This document shows positions 14,175-21,600 of a DNA stretch of 29,863 bases, piece after piece. Each line of letters begins with the position of its first letter. Positions within the stretch are counted from its first letter, which is position 1. The notes under the pieces were generated by a model that was not told where the DNA came from, did not search any database, and worked only from the letters and a program-made list of their open reading frames with translations. A program made the position numbers and the translations under genes. Source of the DNA: a virus. The DNA lies in IMG/VR virus record IMGVR_UViG_3300006810_000251, positions 1 through 29,863 of that record; one strand, written 5' to 3'.

Positions 14175-14521
14175 AGCGGCGCAAGTGGACCCGTCCCGAA
14201 CTGCGCCGCATCCGGGAGCGTCGGCTGGCCGGGGAGCCATGGGCCACCATTCAGCCAGACTACGGCGTGACCACGGCCGCCCTCCGGCGGGCGCTGAACC
14301 GGAACGGCCTGGGCATTGGCCTCCGTGGCCCGAAGGATGACCGCAGGGACGAGGCCACCATCCTGGAGGCCACGCGGCTGCGGAATGACCAGTGGACCTG
14401 GCCGGCTATTGTCGAGGAGCTGAACTGGCCGCTGACCTGGGACGCCCTCCGGCGGGCCTGTCATGTGTCGGCCCGCCAGAAGGGCGGGAGTGTCTGGTGT
14501 GGAAAGGGGGTGGTGCGATGA
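14171..14521 (+). CDS. Tandem helix-turn-helix DNA-binding protein
   Basis: A 116-residue protein from ATG 14171 (MKRRKWTRPELRRIRERRLA) with GGAGGGGG about six bases upstream. Two similar units follow: LAGEPWATIQPDYGVTTAAL-RRALNRNGLG (about 19-48) and NDQWTWPAIVEELNWPLTWDAL-RRACHV (about 72-100). Each has a W, a short helix, a turn and an ALRRA recognition helix. It is probably a small dual-HTH DNA-binding protein, possibly regulating late genes or guiding replication. Between the units is a short basic/acidic linker (RGPKDDRRDEATI). Its stop overlaps the next ATG. Confidence 0.65.
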   Translation: MKRRKWTRPELRRIRERRLAGEPWATIQPDYGVTTAALRRALNRNGLGIGLRGPKDDRRDEATILEATRLRNDQWTWPAIVEELNWPLTWDALRRACHVSARQKGGSVWCGKGVVR

Positions 14522-15012
14522 AGTGGTACGTGGGAATCGACCCAGGACGGCAGGGCGCCATGGTGGCCCTGTCTGATGACCTGGACGCACTCTGCTACCG
14601 CTCGAGGCTGGCCGCTGGATGGTCTGGTGATGCGGAGCGGCTGGCCGCGTGGCGTGACCTCCTCGAGTCCGTGGAGGGTTCCGCCCACTTGGCCACGGTC
14701 TGGGTGGAGGCCCAGTACGTCCGCCAGGGACAGCGGGGCCAGGTCAAGCACGTACGCGAGGCCGGCATGTGGTGCGGCTGGGCACTGGCCTACGGCGTCC
14801 CCCTCGAGGAGCCGAAGGCGGCGTCCCACGCTGGCTGGCGTGTGGCCGCTGGGATGTCCACGCGGGCGTCGAAGGTGGACGTATTGGCCATGGTGGAGAG
14901 GCGGCTACCCAACCTGGACCTGACACCCGGACGCCTGCGGACTCCCCACATGGGTCTGGTGGATGCGGCTGGCATTGCACTGGGCGCCATGACGCGCCAC
15001 GGGAGGAGCTGA
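14518..15012 (+). CDS. RuvC-like Holliday junction resolvase
   Basis: A 164-residue protein from ATG 14518 (MKWYVGIDPGRQGAMVALSD). The RNase H-like catalytic acids are visible: D8 in VGIDPG, E64 in VWVEAQYV, and D149 in GLVDAAGIALGA; together they follow the usual RuvC/YqgF order. A helical segment with PKAASHAGWRVAAGM lies between. It would cut branched recombination intermediates, working with the ERF protein of the same operon. It overlaps the preceding HTH gene by four bases and its TGA overlaps the next ATG by one. Length matches phage RuvC-type resolvases. Confidence 0.85.
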   Translation: MKWYVGIDPGRQGAMVALSDDLDALCYRSRLAAGWSGDAERLAAWRDLLESVEGSAHLATVWVEAQYVRQGQRGQVKHVREAGMWCGWALAYGVPLEEPKAASHAGWRVAAGMSTRASKVDVLAMVERRLPNLDLTPGRLRTPHMGLVDAAGIALGAMTRHGRS

Positions 15013-15305
15013 TGCCCACCGCGCGGAAGATGGTGGACGGGGTGTCCGTCCTGCTGATGACGGACTCCACCACAGGGCGGTCCCATGTGGTGGCCAGGGT
15101 GCGCGGGAAGCGCATCCACCTGGGGGAGCTGTTCGCCCAGGTGCGGGACGTGCTCCACTTCTGGTTGTCGGACCCGGCCGATGGTGTCGAGGCCTGGGAG
15201 CCGGAGCGTGGTTGGCCGTGGCGGCAGCGCCACGCCACGCTGGACACCCAGCTGGAAGCGCTCCAGTGGTTGGTGGCGCGTGGCCGCGCCCGTGGTGACC
15301 TGTGA
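15012..15305 (+). CDS. Hypothetical small protein
   Basis: A 97-residue protein from ATG 15012 (MPTARKMVDGVSVLLMTDST) with GGAGG just before it and a one-base overlap with the resolvase stop. It starts with two strand-like stretches (VSVLLMT, SHVVARVRGKRIHL), then a helix (GELFAQVRDVLHFWL) and an amphipathic C-terminal helix (DTQLEALQWLVARGRAR). No motif is recognised. Its stop overlaps the next GTG start. Confidence 0.55.
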   Translation: MPTARKMVDGVSVLLMTDSTTGRSHVVARVRGKRIHLGELFAQVRDVLHFWLSDPADGVEAWEPERGWPWRQRHATLDTQLEALQWLVARGRARGDL

Positions 15306-15682
15306 GTGGCGCCACGGAGTTGGACAGGTGGGTCACTGCGTGGTTGTCCCGCCAGAAGGGCGCCCACTGGCCGAAGGTCCCCCACTACCACACGCGGAAG
15401 GATGACCGGTGCTGGTCTGGTGGTGCCCCCTGGGTCTACTCCGGCCACGTCTGGACTGTGGAGCTGGCGCTGGTCAACCATGGGCTGGCCGGGAACGCTT
15501 GGGCGCTCGGACTCCTCCACTGTGTCCCAGTTCACCACATGCCACTGGCCACCAGGGACCTCGGGGACCGTTGGGTGGTCCAGCTGGTGGTGGACGGCCG
15601 CCAGGTCCGCGTGGTGGATGACCACCCAGGCCTGGCTGTGGGTGCGGCGCTGCGGGAGGCCTACGCCACGGGGCCGGACTGA
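15302..15682 (+). CDS. Hypothetical protein, last gene of early operon
   Basis: A 126-residue protein from GTG 15302 (VSGATELDRWVTAWLSRQKG), the last gene of the rightward operon. It has many Trp and His residues (HWPKVPHYHTRKDDRCW; LLHCVPVHHMPLA) and a strand-rich C-terminal half (RWVVQLVVDGRQVRVVDD). The His/Cys content hints at metal binding but no known pattern emerges. Its 3' end overlaps the convergent endolysin gene by 22 bases. A longer plus-strand frame at 15306 covers the same area but lacks a good start. Confidence 0.5.
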   Translation: MSGATELDRWVTAWLSRQKGAHWPKVPHYHTRKDDRCWSGGAPWVYSGHVWTVELALVNHGLAGNAWALGLLHCVPVHHMPLATRDLGDRWVVQLVVDGRQVRVVDDHPGLAVGAALREAYATGPD

Positions 15683-16152
15683 CACGGCTGGGATGGGCGG
15701 TGCGGTGCGTACCGCTTCCGCCCATCGGCGTCCCGGTAGCACCGAAGGAACTGGCCCCGCTGGCGCCCGTCACGCCTGTGGCTCACGTGGACGTGTCCAC
15801 CCACCTCTGGCTCGTACCAGATGCACTGGTCCACAGGGGACTTCATGGCGTACAGGAGGTCCGCCACGCTCTCCGCGTCATGGTCCACCACCAGGACGAG
15901 GTCCGCCGCCTCCCCCGCGCAGTGCTGGGACGTGGAACTGCCGCCAATGGCCCGGTTGACCTCGGGGGAGCGGTACCCGCTGGTGATGCGGACGGGGCCG
16001 GCCTCTCCGCGGAGTGGGTCCAGGACACGCGCCACCAGGGCGCGGAGACACACCACAGCCTGGGCTGGTGGGGTGTTGTCGAGGCCGTGGCGGCTGGCCG
16101 CGCTTGACCGCGTGAACTCGGACAGGTTGAAGTACTCGCCCAGGTCACCCAT
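15661..16152 (-). CDS. Endolysin, M15-type zinc peptidase
   Basis: A 163-residue protein from ATG 16152 (MGDLGEYFNLSEFTRSSAAS). It has a compact M15_3-like domain: ITSGYRSPEVNRAIGG (56-71), zinc-ligand motif SQHCAGEAAD with H77 and D84, then QCIWYE (E114, the likely general base), and GGHVHVSH with zinc ligand H122. These enzymes cut peptide cross-links in peptidoglycan. No signal peptide is seen, so release would depend on the holin-like gene at 16519-16827. The 3' end overlaps the opposite-strand gene by 22 bases. Start and stop overlaps with the next upstream gene support co-translation. Confidence 0.85.
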   Translation of the reverse strand: MGDLGEYFNLSEFTRSSAASRHGLDNTPPAQAVVCLRALVARVLDPLRGEAGPVRITSGYRSPEVNRAIGGSSTSQHCAGEAADLVLVVDHDAESVADLLYAMKSPVDQCIWYEPEVGGHVHVSHRRDGRQRGQFLRCYRDADGRKRYAPHRPSQPCQSGPVA

Positions 16153-16504
16153 GGTCCCCCCTCTCCGTCCTGCGGGCCTTCCGTGCGGCCCTGCGGGCCT
16201 TCCGCTTGGACCGGCGCTTCCCGCGGCGCTCCCGGCGCTCCGCCACAGCCTCCGGGGACTGCGTGGCCCAGGCCAGGCGAAGCATGGCGCCCAGGATGGC
16301 GGCGTCCACCAGCTCGAGGGCGGCGCCGGCCGGACCCAGCATGGACAGGTCCACCATGGTGTCCAGAAGCTCCACCGCGGCCTGGATGGCGTCGTCCTCG
16401 TCCAGGCCGCCCTCCTGGGCCGCCTCGACAAGGTCCACCATCTCGTCCCATGGCAACGTGGCCAGGGCCTGGAGGACACCAATGGGCGCAATAGCGGACG
16501 GCAT
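16145..16504 (-). CDS. Lysis-cassette protein with highly basic C-terminus
   Basis: A 119-residue protein from ATG 16504 (MPSAIAPIGVLQALATLPWD). Residues 1-80 are acidic and helical with a weakly hydrophobic segment (LELVDAAILGAMLRLAW). Residues about 90-115 are almost all Arg and Lys (RERRGKRRSKRKARR). It overlaps the endolysin start by eight bases, and the holin-like gene lies 14 bases upstream. No spanin pair is visible in the cassette, so a role in disrupting the outer membrane is conceivable. Binding of DNA or ribosomes through the basic tail is an equal alternative. Family unknown. Confidence 0.6.
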   Translation of the reverse strand: MPSAIAPIGVLQALATLPWDEMVDLVEAAQEGGLDEDDAIQAAVELLDTMVDLSMLGPAGAALELVDAAILGAMLRLAWATQSPEAVAERRERRGKRRSKRKARRAARKARRTERGDHG

Positions 16505-16518
16505 GGGGCGCTCCCTGA

Positions 16519-16827
16519 TTAGCTGGCGGACCTGTCAGGGAGGCGGGAGTACAGGCCACCCACCTTCCGTTCAATACGGTCAAGGCTCTGGGTCAGCTGC
16601 TCATGCTTGGTGGCGCCGTCCCTCATGGACTCCAGCCACGCCTCCCGGTCTGCCTGATGCTGACCCAGGAGCGTGTCCACTTGGTCCAGGTGCTGGGACA
16701 CCCAGGCCTTCCCCGTGGGGATGAGGCCACCCACAAACCGGTACACGCCCCACAGGATGCCCAGGAGGAGGACCAGGGAGGAGGTGGGGCCAGTGAGGAG
16801 GGACAGGACCGCGGTGTGCTCGTCCAT
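16519..16827 (-). CDS. Holin-like membrane protein
   Basis: A 102-residue protein from ATG 16827 (MDEHTAVLSLLTGPTSSLVL); its start overlaps the preceding stop (TGATG). One hydrophobic segment at about 8-36 (SLVLLLGILWGVYRFVGGLI) is followed by a hydrophilic, helical, coiled-coil-like tail (HLDQVDTLLGQHQADREAW). One membrane segment plus such a tail, placed before the endolysin, fits a class III-type holin or an antiholin. There is no signature sequence, so the call is by architecture and neighbourhood. Confidence 0.55.
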   Translation of the reverse strand: MDEHTAVLSLLTGPTSSLVLLLGILWGVYRFVGGLIPTGKAWVSQHLDQVDTLLGQHQADREAWLESMRDGATKHEQLTQSLDRIERKVGGLYSRLPDRSAS

Positions 16828-17105
16828 CAGAGGCCCTTGGCAGCGTTGTAGGCGTCCCGGACTCTCCCTGCGACGGTGGAGCCGTTGACGTTGCCGGTAT
16901 CGGCCTCCACTCCCGCGCCACGGTCATCCAGGACCATCACCACAGCCACGCGACCGTCCGGGAGTTCGATGCCCTGACAAGAGTAATCGGCGTCACCGTG
17001 TGGGATGTCGGCGTCCGCCTGCTCGTACTGGTCGGTGGTCACTGTGTCGCCGGAGAGCACATCACCCAGGGTGATGGTCTGGGTCGGGCCTGTCACCAGA
17101 ATCAT
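16827..17105 (-). CDS. Hypothetical protein between tail fibre and holin genes
   Basis: A 92-residue protein from ATG 17105 (MILVTGPTQTITLGDVLSGD), coupled by TGATG overlaps to both neighbours. Its strand-like pattern and Gly/Asp turns (ITLGDVLSGDTVTTDQYEQA; GRVAVVMVLDDRGAG) suggest a small beta-rich domain. Being downstream of the tail-fibre-type gene, it may be a small virion protein or chaperone. I do not recognise a family. Confidence 0.5.
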   Translation of the reverse strand: MILVTGPTQTITLGDVLSGDTVTTDQYEQADADIPHGDADYSCQGIELPDGRVAVVMVLDDRGAGVEADTGNVNGSTVAGRVRDAYNAAKGL

Positions 17106-18184
17106 CAGATGATCCCTTTGTAAACGACCGTGCGCACGTCCACATCACCAAACAGGTTCAACTTGAGGTAGTTGCGGTTCTGCGGCAGAGAGGCGTTGTT
17201 GAAGTCGTTGTACTGTTTGTTTCCGTAGCTGGCGAGGTGGTCCCCATCAGTGGGCAGCGCGGCGGTTCCCTGGTCGAATGACGGCTGCCAGCTCCCACCC
17301 ATGAGACGGCAGGCCATCCGCGTGGGCGTGGTACGCAGGTCGGTCAGCGTGTCATTCCAGGCCTTCACGCTGGTGAAGGCGGGGCTTGATGTCGTGTTCT
17401 CGCGGGTGAACATGGACGTGCCATTGATGACGCCGTTGCCCCTCATCCCTGGAAGGAACTGGACCTCATTCCCTGCGTTCACGCCTACGGCATTCTGCCC
17501 GATGTACCACGTCATTGACTGGAGGTCGGCCGCATTCTCAATGCTCACATACGTCATCAGCGGATAGCGCCCTGTCTGGAACCCGCCCGCGCCCATGTCG
17601 ACGTTGACGAGCCCACGCGCGGAAAGCGACCCTTCAAACTCCAACACGCCGCTGGTAATCCGCATGACCGTGGGGCCAGACGTACCAACGTAGTCCAACA
17701 CCCAGTTCTGGTTGCTCCCGCCTGGTCCGGTCGGGAGGACGTGGGTACCAGCGCCGGCCGTCAGGAAGTTGTACGAGCTGATACCGCTGATATCCACCAG
17801 CGTCTCCAGCCCACCACCAGCTCCGGCGGCTGCCCTGCTGTAATCATGGAGCGCAGTGGCCACGACGGTCCCGCCAATGGTGGCATCCAGCGCCAAGACC
17901 CCAGCGTCCCCGTCTGCGTCGCTGCCTGGAGTGTAGGCCCCCAGGCCGCTACCGGCCCAGCTCGTACTGCCCACAGCGTTGACCACTCTAGCGGTGTAGC
18001 CGTCGATGGACCCAGCGTCTGGGCCTGTGAAGGACCCGAAGGTGTGAGCTGTGAGGCTGGCCCCGGAGGCCTTGGCCTGGGTCGTGGCTGCGGGGGGCGT
18101 CACATCGTAGGCGGACCCACCACCACCACCAGAAGCGCCACCGCTGGCGCCCGTGGTGGGGTCAAAACATGGAGTGATTCCCAC
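17105..18184 (-). CDS. Tail fibre / receptor-binding-like protein
   Basis: A 359-residue protein from GTG 18184 (VGITPCFDPTTGASGG) with GGAG six bases upstream. After a Gly/Ser-rich N-terminal linker (GASGGASGGGGGSAYD) the protein is rich in Gly, Thr, Ser and Asn with a beta-strand pattern. A distinctive C-terminal domain follows (MTWYIGQNAVGVNAGNEVQF; RNYLKLNLFGDVDVRTVVYK). No enzyme motif is visible. Base composition of the C-terminal half (17105-17700) is visibly richer in A/T than its neighbours, which is common for receptor-binding domains that move between phages. It probably contacts the host surface. Confidence 0.55.
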   Translation of the reverse strand: MGITPCFDPTTGASGGASGGGGGSAYDVTPPAATTQAKASGASLTAHTFGSFTGPDAGSIDGYTARVVNAVGSTSWAGSGLGAYTPGSDADGDAGVLALDATIGGTVVATALHDYSRAAAGAGGGLETLVDISGISSYNFLTAGAGTHVLPTGPGGSNQNWVLDYVGTSGPTVMRITSGVLEFEGSLSARGLVNVDMGAGGFQTGRYPLMTYVSIENAADLQSMTWYIGQNAVGVNAGNEVQFLPGMRGNGVINGTSMFTRENTTSSPAFTSVKAWNDTLTDLRTTPTRMACRLMGGSWQPSFDQGTAALPTDGDHLASYGNKQYNDFNNASLPQNRNYLKLNLFGDVDVRTVVYKGII

Positions 18185-18187
18185 GGC

Positions 18188-18628
18188 TTACTCCATCCAG
18201 AAGATTTCGGAGCCCGTGAAGACTGCGCCGCTGGTGGCGTCGTCCACCTTGGCGAACAGGTACAGCGTCCCGTTCCCTGGCCCCAGGAGGTCCTGGCGGA
18301 GGGCGGCGCCCACCTTGAACACGGCGCACTTGGTGCCGGCCGTGGTCACACCCGGGGACAGCGGGGCGGTAACGTCCGGGACCAGCTGGATGTCCCCCGC
18401 GGGGTCCTCACACAGTCGGATGGTAACCGTGGTGGCGCTGGTGGCGCTGGTCAACACCACCTGCATGGCGTCCACGATGCCGAAGAAGTTCGTGGTGGCG
18501 CTCTTGAAGACCGGCAAGTACTCCGTGAGGTCGTGCGCGTGCACGTTTCCTGTGGTGTAGCCGGTGCCCAGGGCCTGGGTTCCCACGACGGGGCTGTGGT
18601 GCAGGAATCGGGTGATCTTGGTGGGCAT
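18188..18628 (-). CDS. Hypothetical virion-associated protein
   Basis: A 146-residue protein from ATG 18628 (MPTKITRFLHHSPVVGTQAL) with a strong AGGAGG five bases upstream. The sequence is strand-rich with a jelly-roll look (ATTVTIRLCEDPAGDIQLVP; GNGTLYLFAKVDDATSG). It lies between the giant ejection-type protein and the fibre-like protein, so it may be a fibre base, fibre partner or decoration. A jelly-roll like those of small fibre-tip proteins is plausible. No family is recognised. Confidence 0.5.
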   Translation of the reverse strand: MPTKITRFLHHSPVVGTQALGTGYTTGNVHAHDLTEYLPVFKSATTNFFGIVDAMQVVLTSATSATTVTIRLCEDPAGDIQLVPDVTAPLSPGVTTAGTKCAVFKVGAALRQDLLGPGNGTLYLFAKVDDATSGAVFTGSEIFWME

Positions 18629-18667
18629 TGGTCCCTCCTCGTCTTGGACGGCTGACCTGGCGCTATT

Positions 18668-21600
18668 CTACTCCCGCGCCGCGCCTTCTGCCAATGATTC
18701 TACCGCCTTAGCCTCCCGCATCCGCTCCCCTGGCCCCACCTCGAGGGGGAGGGCAGCCGTAGCGGCGCCCGCAGCTCCCCGGGGGAGGATGGCGTCTGCG
18801 AACACGCGCTGGGACGGGAGGAGGGCAGCGCCCAGCCGTAGTCCGCGCTCCGCCATCTCCGGCGTGATGCTCCGCAGGGCCTGGACATTGCGGAGGCCTG
18901 TGGCGCTGGGCTTGATGACGTAGAACCCGTCCGCCCCATCTGTGGATTCCCCGCCCTTGGCCTTGATGTATGGCACCCCTTCTGGGGGTTGTTGCGCCCA
19001 CTGCCGTGGATGGTTCTCCAGCTCTCCCGTGTCCTCGTTGGGGACCTGGAGCGCCAGGCCCTCCGGCGGGTCCACGTACTCTGGAGCCAGGAGGCTGTGG
19101 ACGCCGTCGTACCATCCAGCCGTCCTGTCTGGGTCCAGGGCGTCCGCCGTTAGGAGCGTGGCGTAAAACATCTGATCGTCCGACAGCTCCGCCATGTCCA
19201 CCTGGCCCGGGTCGTAGTTCCCGGCCTCGTCCAGGCCTCCGAGGATGTCCAGGAGGGTGAACAGCTTCTCCGTCATGTCCTCGGCCGTCTGGGCTCCGGT
19301 GCGTCCAATGCGCTCCCCCAGGTACTGGCTCCCGTCTCCCCACCCACGCTGGAAACCCTCCACCAGATTGGCGGCCACGTAGTTGGCGGCGCCGGTCACG
19401 GTTAACGCCACGTCCAGGGGAGCAAACAGGGGGTTTGCTGGGCCGTAGAACACGCGGCCGTCATCTTCGAAGCGGATGGTGGCGCGGACCTCGTCATCCC
19501 CAGCCAGCCCATACGGGTCCTCGGCCTGGGCGCGCTTGACGTGCGCCCGCATGATGGACCGAACGGCGCCCGGGTTTTCCGCCACCTTGGCCACCATCTC
19601 CGACAGGAGCTGGTAGTGCTGGGCTGCCGTGGCCACGTACTGGCCCAGCTCCGCGGAGACAGCGTCCGGGACCTGGGAGAAGTCCAGCAGACTGCGCCGG
19701 GCCAGGTCCGCCGCCACCTCTGGGGACTCACCGCCAGCCAGCCCAGCCTCAAACACGCCACGCCGGTACGTCAGTTCGATGGCCTCCGCCATGCGGGCAC
19801 CCAGGGAGCGCGTGGCCGGATTGGCCACGTCCAGGGCGCGGCGGAACCTGGCACCCAGGCCGGCCTCCTCTGCTGACCTGCGCGCACTCACTAGGAGGTC
19901 ATTGGCCAGGGAGCCCACGCGCTCGGTGTCGAGCGCCGTAGCCCCCAGGCCGTACTGGTCCACCAGGTCCTGGATGTCGTCCGGGGTGTACACCGTGCCA
20001 TCCGGGGCGCGGAGGATGCCACCATACCGACGGTTGGCCCATTGCCGCGGGTCCAGCCTCCGGCCCAGCTGGCCCAGGGTGCGCGCTGTGTTCTCCAGGC
20101 CGATGGTGGCCACGGACAGGACTGGCGCCCCGACGAGGCGGCCCAGGACCAGTGGGAGGTTCGGGATGGCGTACCCGTAGCGCAGGCCGAACACGGCATT
20201 CCTGGCGGCGGCCACGCCACTGCGGAACAGGTCCCCAGACATCTGGGTCCACCCAGCGCGCTGGCGCACAGGGACAGCGTCCACCAGTGCGGCGAAGTCC
20301 TCCCCATGCTGGGCCAATACGTTTTCGAAGTCGGACGCGGCGGCGTCATACTGGCGGGCCACGTCCCCGAACGCTTCCGTGCGAGGAGCCAGGGGAAGGC
20401 CTGGAGGCGCCACGTTGCGGGCCAGCGCTGTGGCCTCGTCCTCTGCGCGGAGGAGGCCCTGGGCCACGGCCTCCGCTTCCCGGCCCTGGGCTGCAAGGCT
20501 CTTGCGTACTGTCTCCTCCAGGAAGTTCTTAAGGAGCGCCATCTGGGCGTTCTCCTTCCTGATGGTGGCGCCAATGAAGGACGAGGAGGTGGAACTGTCC
20601 CAGCCCTTGACCACTTGCGAGGCCACCAGCTGGCGGTCCAGGTCAAGTAGGCGCTGGACTGTGGGCAGCTCCTCCGAACCCTTGAGGAGGGGAGACACGG
20701 CCTCCCACAGGGAATCCTGGTTCCCGCTGTACAGATAGGACAGCGTCCGCCGCCAGACACTCTCCGCGGACTCACCACCAGACCCCAGCTCCGTCATCTG
20801 GTCCAGCGCCTTGTCCACGCTGCCATACTCCTCGGCCAGCTCGTCCAGGACCTTCCCTGTGGTGCGGAAGGCCTGCGCGGCCGTGGCTTGGATGTTCTTG
20901 CGGGCGCGCTCGACTGACAGCGGGGCGCGCTGGCCGGCCTGGCCCCGCATGGCGCGGAGTCGGCGGCCCACCATGCCGTCCATCAGTCTGGGGTTGTCCG
21001 CTCTGGCCACGTACGTCTGGAGGTCAGACAGGCGCCGCGTGGCCGTGGCCACGTCCGGGGCCGCACGGAGGGCAGCCAATGACCGGACCTCCTCGAGGGC
21101 CAGGCGGAGTGTCTGCGGGTCCACCTCGTCCCATGAGTTCACGCCACGGAGGCGGCCCACGGGCGTGTCCGTCCCGCGGCTGGCCCACTTGCGCGCCACC
21201 TCGTCCGGCGTGGAACGGGTGAACAGCTGCCCAGCCGTCCGTGGGTCCTCGCCCAGCTCCCGCGCTGCCCTCTCCACCAGGGAGCGTGTGGCCTTCCCTC
21301 GAGCTGTGGCCGTGGTGGCCTGGAGCCCATCGGCCGCCACCTGGGCCGCCAGCCTGTCCGCAGCGCGTCCCAGGTCCGCCGCCAGCGCCGGGTCCTCCAC
21401 TGCCGCCTGGAGCCGTCGAAGCTCTCCAGCGATGGCCGGGGCGTCCCGCTCCACCACGCGCGCCACCTCGGCCTGGGCTGCCTTTCGGATGCCCGGGGCC
21501 AGCTTCCGTGGTGCGGCCACGGAGTCCGTGACCATAACGAAGTCCCCCGGGGTGTTCCGTACGATGGCCTCCTGGACGCGCAGGAAGGTGGGCGCAGACT

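Noticed and set aside
15683-16144. Plus-strand continuation of the early operon past 15682
   Set aside because: The only frames are antisense to the endolysin, whose zinc-ligand motifs on the minus strand are clear.
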